Of a stretch of DNA of 64,000 nt, positions 1-6,835 are shown piece after piece. The translations under genes and the position numbers were made by a program. The notes beneath the pieces are model-generated. The model ran no database searches. It was not told the DNA's origin and saw only the letters and a program-made list of their open reading frames with translations. Source of the stretch: a virus; IMG/VR virus record IMGVR_UViG_3300047552_000145, positions 17,267 to 81,266 of that record; one strand, given 5' to 3'. The first letter of the stretch is position 1. Each line of letters starts with the position of its first letter.

Positions 1-1
1 A

Positions 2-526
2 CATGTAAAAGGTACTCGCGATGCGTTTAACGCACGCAATGACAGATATATCTTTGAGAAATTAGCGCAGAAATATAATGACGATAAAGAGATTATTCAA
101 TTCTTTGTTTCCAACTTTGCTTATAGTAATGACACTGCGATTTACGGAAACAGCGAAGCTGAAGAACTATACTCGGAATGGAAACGTCGCAAACAGTCTA
201 TTAGTAAGATATTTGTAGACGACCTTACCAATGTTATGAATATGTGCGACGTTCACAAATTTAATGTTGATGGAATTTTCAAGGTTGTAGATGGTGATTT
301 ACCAGTATTGACTTCCATGTTTCTTTCAGGTAAAATAACTATTGAGACCTTGAGGATTATTGATGATATTGAACCATTCATCAATACTTGGGAAAACGAT
401 CCTATGATAAAGATCGTGTTGGGTGACAAACTTCTTCGTGCTGAAAAACTCAAAGGTTTTGTAAAGTACGATAAAGAAAAAGCCACCAAAGTTTTTAATC
501 ATTTTAAAGAAGAGCTATCTCTGTAA
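2..526 (+). CDS. 59: gp59-like loader of the replicative helicase (5' end outside window)
   Basis: The reading frame is open from base 2 to the stop at 526, about 174 residues, with the true start to the left of the window. In T4, gp59 loads the gp41 helicase onto gp32-covered forked DNA. The visible N-terminal part, with its RNDRYIFEKLAQKY stretch followed by a hydrophobic IIQFFVSNFAYSND segment and a LYSEWKRRKQSI helix, resembles the middle of T4 gp59 as I remember it (217 residues), and the end of the protein is at a comparable position. Neighbourhood supports the call: gene 32 follows 257 bases downstream, as 59 precedes 32 in T4. An internal ATG at 236 is not the real start because homology continues upstream of it. 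Confidence 0.8.
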   Translation, partial: HVKGTRDAFNARNDRYIFEKLAQKYNDDKEIIQFFVSNFAYSNDTAIYGNSEAEELYSEWKRRKQSISKIFVDDLTNVMNMCDVHKFNVDGIFKVVDGDLPVLTSMFLSGKITIETLRIIDDIEPFINTWENDPMIKIVLGDKLLRAEKLKGFVKYDKEKATKVFNHFKEELSL

Positions 527-530
527 TATC

Positions 531-755
531 ATGGGTAAGACCTACCATAAACAATCTAGTCGTTACGACGATGAACCCTCTAGCCGTTCGGGTAAAAATT
601 CTAAACACTCAAATAATCGTAAAGGTGGTGGAATGAGAACGCTAAATAGCTATGTTGAAGAAGATATTAACTTTAACGATGAAGACATCTTCGATGATGA
701 CTTTGGAGTTGAGGATGAGATTCAGATTCGACACATACAAAACGATAAACCGTAA
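531..755 (+). CDS. Small conserved acidic protein between 59 and 32, function unknown
   Basis: This 74-residue protein starts five bases after the gp59 stop. Its N-terminal half is basic and polar (KHSNNRKGGG around residues 25-34) and is followed by MRTLNSYVEE and then a very acidic stretch rich in Asp and Glu (residues 43-65). It looks disordered and has no membrane segment or enzymatic motif. Small proteins of this style sit beside gene 32 in marine T4-like phages. T4 has the late co-activator gp33 near 59, but I see no clear gp33 similarity, so no function is assigned. Its position suggests expression together with the replication genes. Confidence 0.65.
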   Translation: MGKTYHKQSSRYDDEPSSRSGKNSKHSNNRKGGGMRTLNSYVEEDINFNDEDIFDDDFGVEDEIQIRHIQNDKP

Positions 756-782
756 TACAATTACATACAAAGGAAAATACAA

Positions 783-1703
783 ATGGATATTCAAACACTT
801 CGCAAAATGCGTTCTAACGACTTCGGCAGCATTTCTAATGCTTTTGAGAAGATCGCAAACCCTTCTACTGAATCCAAAGGTTATGCAGATGACCGCTTCT
901 GGAAACTAGAAGGCGACAAAGCAGGCAACGGCACTGCTACTATTCGATTCCTCCCACGTGTAGAAGGTGATGAACTCCCATGGGTTCGCGTCTTCAGCCA
1001 TGGTTTCCAAGGACCAACTGGTAAGTGGTACATCGAAAACTCCCTAACTACTCTCGGTGAACAAGACCCTGTTAGCGAACTAAACACTCAACTCTGGAAC
1101 TCTGGCGTTGAAGCTAACAAGAAGATTGCGCAAAACCAAAAGCGTCGTCTGTCTTATATCGCCAACGTTCTGATTGTTTCTGATCCGAAGCATCCAGAGA
1201 ACGAGGGTAAGGTTATGCTCTTCAAGTTTGGTAAGAAGATCTTTGATAAAATCATGGATAAGGCTCGCCCAACTTTCGAAGACGAAAAGCCAGTCAACGT
1301 GTTTGACTTCTGGGAAGGTGCTAACTTTAAACTGCGTATGCGCAAGAAGGACGGCTTCACTAACTATGATGAGTCTGCGTTCCAAGAGCCTTCTGCTCTG
1401 GGTGATGACGACAAGATCGTTGAGGTTGCTCAAGCGCAACATAAGTTGTCTGAATTCTTGGATCGTAAGAACTTCAAGTCTTACGCTGATCTAAAGAAGA
1501 AGTTGGATGAGGTTCTTTCTGGTGATGGTTTCAATGCTAAGTCTGCTGCAGAATTGGCTAAAGATGAACCAGCTTCTATGGAAGCACCTGAGCCAGCGAA
1601 AGCTGCACCAGCGTTCACACCAAAGACATCTGCTAAACCAGCAATGGATGAAGATGATGAAGATGTAATGTCTTACTTTGAGAAGATCGCTAAAGAAGAC
1701 TAA
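783..1703 (+). CDS. 32: gp32 single-stranded DNA-binding protein, without the zinc-finger cysteines
   Basis: This is the phage ssDNA-binding protein that coats replication and recombination intermediates. At 306 residues it matches T4 gp32 (301). The N-terminus (LRKM near residues 6-9) fits the basic self-interaction region. The core OB-fold signatures are clear: FWKLEGDKAG, FLPRV, GKWYIENS, YIANVLIVSDPKHPENEGKV, FKFGKKIFDKI and FWEGANFKLRMRKKDGF. The acidic C-terminal tail (DEDDEDVMSYFEKIAKED) is where gp59, the polymerase and UvsY bind in T4. The protein contains no cysteine at all; the T4 zinc site (His64, Cys77, Cys87, Cys90) is replaced by ENSLTTLGEQDPVSELN. A Shine-Dalgarno AAAGGA lies just upstream of the ATG. 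Confidence 0.95.
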   Translation: MDIQTLRKMRSNDFGSISNAFEKIANPSTESKGYADDRFWKLEGDKAGNGTATIRFLPRVEGDELPWVRVFSHGFQGPTGKWYIENSLTTLGEQDPVSELNTQLWNSGVEANKKIAQNQKRRLSYIANVLIVSDPKHPENEGKVMLFKFGKKIFDKIMDKARPTFEDEKPVNVFDFWEGANFKLRMRKKDGFTNYDESAFQEPSALGDDDKIVEVAQAQHKLSEFLDRKNFKSYADLKKKLDEVLSGDGFNAKSAAELAKDEPASMEAPEPAKAAPAFTPKTSAKPAMDEDDEDVMSYFEKIAKED

Positions 1704-1721
1704 TAAGTCTTAGTCAAAAAG

Positions 1722-1747
1722 AAAAGGGAGCTAAAAGCTCCCTTTTT
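1722..1747. terminator. Bidirectional intrinsic terminator between gp32 and gp29
   Basis: A seven-pair stem GGGAGCT (1726-1732) / AGCTCCC (1736-1742) with an AAA loop is flanked by AAAA on the left and TTTTT on the right. It can end transcription of gp32 on the plus strand and of the tail cluster on the minus strand, whose last gene stops at 1750. Confidence 0.9.
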
Positions 1748-1749
1748 CA

Positions 1750-3645
1750 TTACGCGAATCGTCTTTGTAGGTATTTGTTATAACTCGATTCAGTATTACG
1801 AACCTGAGGTTTAACAACGTTCGTTTGAGTGCTATTAGAAACAGTGGTTGGAGCATTAACAATAGCACCGCCACCTTTCTTACCATCAACTTTGGCTTGT
1901 TCGTCGGCATTACCCTTTGATGCATTATATACTCTAGCACCTGCGACAGACATAGCACCACCCGCTGCAGCGAACTTAGTTGCTTGTTCCCATGGAAAGT
2001 CTTTAACTGCTTTCATAGAGTTTGAATCTACTTTGGCAAATTCCTTCATTGCTCCAGACATAGCACCAAGACCATCAGCCGCATCTTTAACACCTTGACC
2101 AACTGTTCCAATCTTAATAAGTTGTTCCACTGGCGAATCTTGACCAACAGTTAACAAATTACCAACTAGGGTGCCAAGACCTCCAACTGCTTGACCAGCA
2201 CCAAAAGCAGCAATTGCGGCACCAAGAGCAGCAACGCCAGCGGCAACACCTAGTAGGTTGTCACCATTCACTGCAGCTAATCGTTCAATACCAGAAGTGA
2301 AGGCTTCCAATCCAGCGCCCATCTGTTCCATCGCAGCGCCAATTACCCACACAGCACCGCCAAGACCAGTTAGAGCAAGAGCGCCAACACCAAGCATTGG
2401 CGCCAATGAACCAGCTAAAGCACCTGCGCCAATTAGAGCAGCGATAGTAACGCCAGCTTTTCCTAACGTTTCCCAGTCTAAGTTTGCGAAGTTTTCAAGG
2501 GCTTTACTCATACCCCACACAACTGCAGTTAGTAAACCCATGACTGCGATACCAGCAACCGTCTTGGCAGAAGCGAACATCTTGATGCCATCTGATAAAC
2601 CACCAAGGATACCTTTGAAGATGGAACCGATCCCGTCACCAATACCTTTACCAATAGCAGAAACGCCAGAACCAAGAGCACCCATAGTATCACTGATACC
2701 AGATGCTAGTTTACCAATACTGCTGCGTGGTTTAGCAGCCTTACCAGAATCTTCACCACCACCCGCAGAAGAACTAGTAATACCTGCCATTGCTGCCGTA
2801 TTATTAGCTATCTGTTGTAACAAGTCCATTTGACCTGCAGTCAAGCGGAGCATCTCAGCTTCATTTTCTTTCTTGACTTGTTGTTCAGCTAATACGTCAG
2901 TTGTTGATTGTGCAACTTTACCTTTATCCGAAGGGGTTTCTGGTAGTTTAGCCGATGGTTGATCGCCAGTAAAACCTTTTGGTCTAGCTATGCCAGAATC
3001 TTTTACTGATTTTAATGCCTTGTCGCGTGTTTTGAATAATTCTGGTTTATTCTTTCTGATATCATCTTCACTAGCACCCATCTTTTTAAGACGGTCAATC
3101 TCTTCTTGAGATCTAAGTGCAGTTCTTTCATCAGTACGCTTTTGCTTAGAAGCCTTCAATAATTCCTTATCAGTACGACCGTCACCCTGCGCTTTCATAC
3201 GTTTGACGTAATCATAATCAGATTGTTTGTCTCGTACACCCTTGAACATTGAGAATGGACCAAGCATGGCTTTCTTGATAGTATTAGGGTCAAGAGCGCT
3301 CTGAAGGTTACGCTTCATGTCCTTAAATTTATCACCGACAGTCTTCCAGTCTTTGTTGCCTTTTTGTAAGGCTTCAATCTGCTTATTTTGTCCGTCAGCT
3401 ATTTTCTTAAGGAAAGCTGCTTGATCTTTTTGTAGTTCTAGTTGAGCTTGCTGAATCTTAAGAGACATTAAGGTTTTAGCGTCGCTCTGGTTTGAACCAG
3501 CGTCGTTTTGACCACTAGCTTGAATTTGTTGAAGGGCTTGGGACTGCTGGTCGAGCACAGCCGTGATTTGACCAAGAGCATTGTTGGCTTTACCCATGCC
3601 CCTTGCTATGGTTTTAATTGGTCCCTTACCGCCTCTTTTTGCCAT
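1750..3645 (-). CDS. 29: gp29-like tail tape measure protein
   Basis: This 631-residue protein is taken as the tape measure that sets tail length and passes through the tube. The N-terminal half is charged, Gln-rich and predicted coiled coil (residues 20-150, many LQQIQA and QLELQK heptads). The second half is Ala/Gly-rich and carries long hydrophobic segments around residues 360-490 (for example VAGIAVMGLLTAVVWGM), typical of tape measures. The length is close to T4 gp29 (590). It is the last gene of the minus-strand cluster, directly after the gp26/small ORF pair, which is the usual position of a tape measure after its frameshifted chaperone. Start chosen at ATG 3645 with AAGAGGA seven to ten bases upstream. 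Confidence 0.75.
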   Translation of the reverse strand: MAKRGGKGPIKTIARGMGKANNALGQITAVLDQQSQALQQIQASGQNDAGSNQSDAKTLMSLKIQQAQLELQKDQAAFLKKIADGQNKQIEALQKGNKDWKTVGDKFKDMKRNLQSALDPNTIKKAMLGPFSMFKGVRDKQSDYDYVKRMKAQGDGRTDKELLKASKQKRTDERTALRSQEEIDRLKKMGASEDDIRKNKPELFKTRDKALKSVKDSGIARPKGFTGDQPSAKLPETPSDKGKVAQSTTDVLAEQQVKKENEAEMLRLTAGQMDLLQQIANNTAAMAGITSSSAGGGEDSGKAAKPRSSIGKLASGISDTMGALGSGVSAIGKGIGDGIGSIFKGILGGLSDGIKMFASAKTVAGIAVMGLLTAVVWGMSKALENFANLDWETLGKAGVTIAALIGAGALAGSLAPMLGVGALALTGLGGAVWVIGAAMEQMGAGLEAFTSGIERLAAVNGDNLLGVAAGVAALGAAIAAFGAGQAVGGLGTLVGNLLTVGQDSPVEQLIKIGTVGQGVKDAADGLGAMSGAMKEFAKVDSNSMKAVKDFPWEQATKFAAAGGAMSVAGARVYNASKGNADEQAKVDGKKGGGAIVNAPTTVSNSTQTNVVKPQVRNTESSYNKYLQRRFA

Positions 3646-3648
3646 TTC

Positions 3649-3834
3649 TTACATCCTCTTTTTGGATTCGATCCGTTGTTTTTCTTCTTCTAGATATTGG
3701 ACTAACATAGCAACGTATAGCTCTCGTTCAAAAGGAAGCATTCCTTCCAACTCCGCCAAACTATATTTATGATATTGCATCAATGCAAAGTTCATCCTAT
3801 AATAGTTCTCCAGAGATTCATGACCGAGAGCCAT
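3649..3834 (-). CDS. Small tail-chaperone ORF, probably read as a -1 frameshift extension of gp26
   Basis: This 61-residue, highly charged helical ORF begins with an ATG that overlaps the gp26 stop (TAATG). Its frame is -1 relative to gp26, and no stop separates it from the slippery TTTTTTC that ends gp26, so it can be made as a fusion (about 300 residues) as well as by re-initiation. The sequence has a YHKYSLAELEGMLPFERELY core and then a Glu/Lys-rich tail. Position between a tail chaperone and the tape measure is the position of lambda T or P2 E'. The gene stops three bases before the gp29 start. I infer a tail-assembly chaperone role; a separately translated protein (a gp28-like hub factor) is the alternative. 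Confidence 0.6.
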   Translation of the reverse strand: MALGHESLENYYRMNFALMQYHKYSLAELEGMLPFERELYVAMLVQYLEEEKQRIESKKRM

Positions 3835-4550
3835 TAGAAAAAACTTTGCAAACCTTCCAATACCTTATGGTGTTCTTTACCACAAATTGGGCACTTATAC
3901 TCAACCTTTGTGGAAATTTTAGGCATAGTCTCAAAGAACAATTGAATCTTAGCAAACTGTTCTGATGTCAGGTTATTCAAGAACTGCAATAATTCTTCTT
4001 TCTTTGTTTCATGCCCATAATATACTTCATCTCCATCATATATACAGTCGATCAAATCTGCCACTAGGTTAAATACTTCCTCAACATCACCTGTGTCTTT
4101 TAGCAAGTCTTGTGTTTCAAGTGAAGGATATTTCATTATGATACCAACTTTATTGAACAGGTCAATTTTGTTAGTGTGTCCATCTGGGACAGATACTTGT
4201 AGATCGCTGACGTTGATAGTCACCTTACTTCTAGCTTTTTCGTTTTGTTCGCCATGGTCTTCGTCGCACTGGAACAATAGGTCAATGGTTTCACCAACAG
4301 ACTTACCACGAATTTGAAGAAACATATATTCAATATCAAAGATCGCCAATTTATTGACATCAATCTTGTCTTGAATTACGCTGCTGAATACGTTCTTAAG
4401 CGTGTCGACCATTACTGTTGGGTCTTCAGATTGCTGAGCAATTAGAAGTGCTTTTTCTTCCTTAACAACAAACGGTCTAAATCGAACAGTTTTTCCAGTT
4501 GATGGAATAACCATGTTAAATGTTGGTTGGGTGTTCATTGGTAAAGCCAT
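3834..4550 (-). CDS. 26: gp26-like baseplate hub / tail assembly chaperone
   Basis: This 238-residue protein resembles the T4 gp26/gp51 group of baseplate hub proteins (T4 gp26 is 208 residues). The N-terminus has the characteristic FNMVIPSTGKTVRFRPFVVKEEKALLIA segment, in which the first strand is followed by a helix, and then a KLAIFDIEYMFLQIRGKSVGE motif. The C-terminus contains a CPICGKEHH zinc-ribbon-like half near residues 222-230. The start ATG at 4550 has GGAG six bases upstream, inside the end of the gp16 gene. The stop codon directly follows a TTTTTTC slippery run and overlaps the start of the next ORF, suggesting two products, short and frameshifted. Confidence 0.75.
   Translation of the reverse strand: MALPMNTQPTFNMVIPSTGKTVRFRPFVVKEEKALLIAQQSEDPTVMVDTLKNVFSSVIQDKIDVNKLAIFDIEYMFLQIRGKSVGETIDLLFQCDEDHGEQNEKARSKVTINVSDLQVSVPDGHTNKIDLFNKVGIIMKYPSLETQDLLKDTGDVEEVFNLVADLIDCIYDGDEVYYGHETKKEELLQFLNNLTSEQFAKIQLFFETMPKISTKVEYKCPICGKEHHKVLEGLQSFF
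3837..3843 (-). promoter_or_regulatory. Slippery heptamer T TTT TTC for -1 ribosomal frameshifting
   Basis: On the minus strand the gp26 gene ends AGT TTT TTC TAA. The last seven bases before the stop fit X XXY YYZ exactly in the gp26 frame. A -1 slip lets both Phe tRNAs re-pair with TTT TTT, after which the ribosome reads CTA ATG GCT and continues through the 61-residue ORF. P2 uses the closely related T TTT TTG for gpE/E'. Frameshifting itself is not shown by the sequence. Confidence 0.65.
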
Positions 4551-4551
4551 A

Positions 4552-4968
4552 TTATTCTCCTGTCATTTTCTTAATCATCTTGCTCAAATCAGCAGTGCTA
4601 CCCACAAAGATAGCGTTATTGTGTGTTATTTCTTTAGAAGCTGTTCCCTTAGTAGGTTCTTCTAGTTTCTTTTTCTGTTGGTGAACATCCATCAGTTGTT
4701 GGTTTATATCAGCGAGTTGTTTCATCAACCCACCAACAACCTCAAACGCACGTGGGTGTTCGGAAGACTTAGCAACAGACAACGCTGTTTCTAAAGCAGA
4801 TTTACCCTGCATCAGAAGTTCGCGTAGATTATTTCTAGCGTGGTCGTAGTCATCATCTATTTTAGCAGATGATGGTGAAGGATCTCCAACTGCTGGGAGA
4901 ACCTCGACTGGTTGCTCATTCATAGGTTCAATATCAAATACTTTTGACAAAGACTCATCAGTGTTCAT
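4552..4968 (-). CDS. 16: gp16 terminase small subunit
   Basis: The terminase small subunit recognises phage DNA and stimulates the gp17 packaging motor. The central DDDYDHARNNLRELLMQGKSALETAL and AKSSEHPRAFEVVGGLMKQLADINQQLMDVHQQ regions parallel the T4 gp16 core (DDYGVVRRN, SPRHMEVFATLMGQM) that forms its oligomerising coiled coil, and the tail NNAIFVGSTADLSKMI parallels T4 NATVFMGSPTELM. I choose ATG 4968 (138 residues), which has a GGA at a good distance, over the upstream TTG at 4980. It lies 42 kb from gp17 and on the opposite strand, unlike T4, where 16 and 17 are adjacent. Confidence 0.8.
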   Translation of the reverse strand: MNTDESLSKVFDIEPMNEQPVEVLPAVGDPSPSSAKIDDDYDHARNNLRELLMQGKSALETALSVAKSSEHPRAFEVVGGLMKQLADINQQLMDVHQQKKKLEEPTKGTASKEITHNNAIFVGSTADLSKMIKKMTGE

Positions 4969-4983
4969 ATACAAATCCAAAAA

Positions 4984-5700
4984 TTAAAAACGAATGCCAG
5001 GTAATCTACTTGTAACTTGAGAGAACCCACGCATAGCATATTGTCCAACTGCACCAGTAACAAAGTTTCCAGCTTCACCAAGACCTTTAAGGTATTTCTG
5101 TTGGAATCCAGCGAAGTTATCTAAGTAACCTTTAAACCCACCAGCAGTCTTTTCTAGTTGAGTGTATGGATCTTGTTCGATAGGTACAGCGTACCAATAC
5201 TTATATTGGAAAGTAACATCCAATCTCATAGTATCATTGTTGTTCTGGGAATCCAGCGAAACAGCACTAATAGATTTAGGATATGCTTCATATAGTTGAA
5301 CGAGGTATGTAACTTTATCCTCTAAGTCTTGGATGCGAATAGTCATAGGAGTTACATAATCATTATACCAACCGATAGTTCTATCCATTGGATTTATGAT
5401 GTGTTGAGACCAAACATCGAAGATACTCTTAACGGTCATCATACGATCTACGTGGAATGTTAGCGTTACTGGCTCAAACATTCTATCATAAACTACTTCG
5501 CGTGTTTCGCCATATGAACGGTTAGCAGTTGTGGCGAAATTGATCCCAGGTAGAGAAGCCTTCTCGCAGAAAAGCAACATGCGTTTTGTCATTTCAGGCA
5601 TAGCTTTTGGTGGTGTGAAATCGACAGTAAAGCGGTTAGTACGAGCTATACCCTTCGTCTTGATCTCCGCAATAAAATCTTTTTGTCTATTTGAAGCCAT
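4984..5700 (-). CDS. 54: gp54-like tail tube initiator with gp19 fold
   Basis: The 238-residue protein starts with a tail-tube-like domain: NRFTVDFTPPKAM, then CEKASLPGINFAT and YDRMFEPVTLTFHVDRMM, strands that recur in gp19. It has a longer C-terminal extension ending in TSRLPGIRF. In T4, gp54 sits on the baseplate and starts tube polymerisation, and gp48 and gp54 are related to gp19; gp48 is encoded nearby on the other strand. It is shorter than T4 gp54 (320 residues), so another gp19-family tube protein is possible. The ATG overlaps the tail of the upstream gene as TAAATG, suggesting translational coupling. Confidence 0.6.
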   Translation of the reverse strand: MASNRQKDFIAEIKTKGIARTNRFTVDFTPPKAMPEMTKRMLLFCEKASLPGINFATTANRSYGETREVVYDRMFEPVTLTFHVDRMMTVKSIFDVWSQHIINPMDRTIGWYNDYVTPMTIRIQDLEDKVTYLVQLYEAYPKSISAVSLDSQNNNDTMRLDVTFQYKYWYAVPIEQDPYTQLEKTAGGFKGYLDNFAGFQQKYLKGLGEAGNFVTGAVGQYAMRGFSQVTSRLPGIRF

Positions 5701-6348
5701 TTATTTTTTCTTCTTTCTCTTCATCGAGTTTACATATTGACGAGACTTATCCCAAATTCTATCATCAGGCATCTTAACGAATTGTTCAACTGGTAATAGA
5801 ACAGCAGTAGCCCAGTCATATGCTCGAATTTCTCTGAACGTAGACCTTAACCCACCGAAGTTATAATTATGAAAAGCTGGAACTGCAGCAGCGAATTTCT
5901 GGACACCTTTAATAGCTGCCCAACTATATTTGATACGAGTGTTTTCGTCCATCTTAGCATTAGTTTTATATTGCATTAGATAATACAATAACTGCATTCG
6001 CATTTGGTATGGCAGGTAGTGAAAGTTGATTCCACTGAAACCGCTAATTGATCGTTTGTATAGTAGTGTACATGGGAAGCGGTCAAAGTATGGAATTGAC
6101 GACTTATATAATGGGTCATAGATGTACATATACATCTTCCCTGGCATCAGTTTAGTAGTTAGTTGGGTTGGGTTGCCTTTTAGAACCGCCCATGGACTAT
6201 TAATCTGTTTCATCAGCAAAATCATTTGCTGTTCGTACCATGCCTTGGATTTACGGAAAGCTGTTTTTAGATCGTACTTGTTCTTCTCGAAAATATCGAG
6301 AGCAGCAATCTGGGCAGCAGTTCGACTTTGTTTAATCTGAGTAGGCAT
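5701..6348 (-). CDS. Conserved T4-like protein, unrecognised function
   Basis: I do not recognise a function for this 215-residue basic protein. The middle has a strand-rich aromatic segment: GKMYMYIYDPLYKSSIPYFDRFPC, then FSGINFHYLPYQMRMQLLYYL. The C-terminus ends in a Lys/Arg cluster (MKRKKKK), which may contact DNA. I have the impression that such proteins are common in T4-like and jumbo phages as virion components, but I cannot name a family. It lies between head completion gp4 and gp54. T4 has the DNA end protector gp2 beside gp4, so gp2 is a possible but unsupported identity. A CTAAATA element ends seven bases before its ATG, and no Shine-Dalgarno is visible. Confidence 0.6.
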   Translation of the reverse strand: MPTQIKQSRTAAQIAALDIFEKNKYDLKTAFRKSKAWYEQQMILLMKQINSPWAVLKGNPTQLTTKLMPGKMYMYIYDPLYKSSIPYFDRFPCTLLYKRSISGFSGINFHYLPYQMRMQLLYYLMQYKTNAKMDENTRIKYSWAAIKGVQKFAAAVPAFHNYNFGGLRSTFREIRAYDWATAVLLPVEQFVKMPDDRIWDKSRQYVNSMKRKKKK

Positions 6349-6354
6349 ATTGAC

Positions 6355-6362
6355 TATTTAGG
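6355..6362 (-). promoter_or_regulatory. Candidate late promoter CCTAAATA, start predicted one base before the ATG
   Basis: On the minus strand the octamer CCTAAATA is followed by GTCAAT and then ATG at 6348. With T4 late-promoter geometry, transcription would begin at 6349, one base before the ATG. No Shine-Dalgarno precedes the start. Confidence 0.4.
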
Positions 6363-6797
6363 TCAAACGCCCAATTCCTTTTCAGTTATAACTTTGAACT
6401 CCCACCCACGATCTTTAGCGTATTCTGTGGCAGCCTTCCACTTAGCTTGGTTCTTTATAAAACTATAAGACTCAGCTAAATAACGCTGAGTTCTGCGCCC
6501 AGGGAATACAGGCGGAGCAGTTTGTTTTAGAGGTTTAATTTCTATCAAATAAGTTCTAGTTGACCCGTCTTTTTGTTGAACTTTTATCTTAAAATCTATA
6601 AAATAGCGATGTAACTTATTATCAGTTGGGCAGACGTAAGGGATGACGGTTTCTTCCGAACTCCAACGAATTATAGATGGATTTGAGTCACACCATTTAG
6701 CGAATCTTCTTTCCCATGAAGATCTACATATGATGTTGGAAACATCCCCTGAATATTTTTCAGGGTGTATCGGAACATATCTTGATTTATGGAACAT
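6363..6797 (-). CDS. 4: gp4 head completion protein, nuclease-like fold
   Basis: gp4 (also called gp50/65) finishes the DNA-filled head so that tails can join. The sequence shows the typical RSSWERRFAKWCDSNPSI motif, then WSSEETVIPYVCP, a YFIDFKIKV strand, YLIEIKPLKQT and NQAKWKAATEYAKDRGWEFKVITEKELG. The D-x(n)-E-x-K pattern (IDF ... EIK) is that of restriction-endonuclease-like folds such as TnsA. The ATG at 6797 gives 144 residues and matches the usual N-terminus better than the upstream TTG at 6842, which would overlap the divergent gp48 gene. It is the first gene of the minus-strand cluster. Confidence 0.85.
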   Translation of the reverse strand: MFHKSRYVPIHPEKYSGDVSNIICRSSWERRFAKWCDSNPSIIRWSSEETVIPYVCPTDNKLHRYFIDFKIKVQQKDGSTRTYLIEIKPLKQTAPPVFPGRRTQRYLAESYSFIKNQAKWKAATEYAKDRGWEFKVITEKELGV

Positions 6798-6806
6798 AAA
6801 TAAATA
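6795..6806 (+). promoter_or_regulatory. Late promoter candidates CATAAATA / TAAATAAT before gp48
   Basis: Two overlapping TAAATA cores (6797-6802 and 6801-6806) lie in the short divergent region between gp4 and gp48. The predicted start near 6808-6812 gives a 24-28 base leader that contains AGGA (6825-6828) before the gp48 ATG. Confidence 0.6.
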
Positions 6807-6835
6807 ATCAAATAAGAATAATTTAGGAAACCTAA

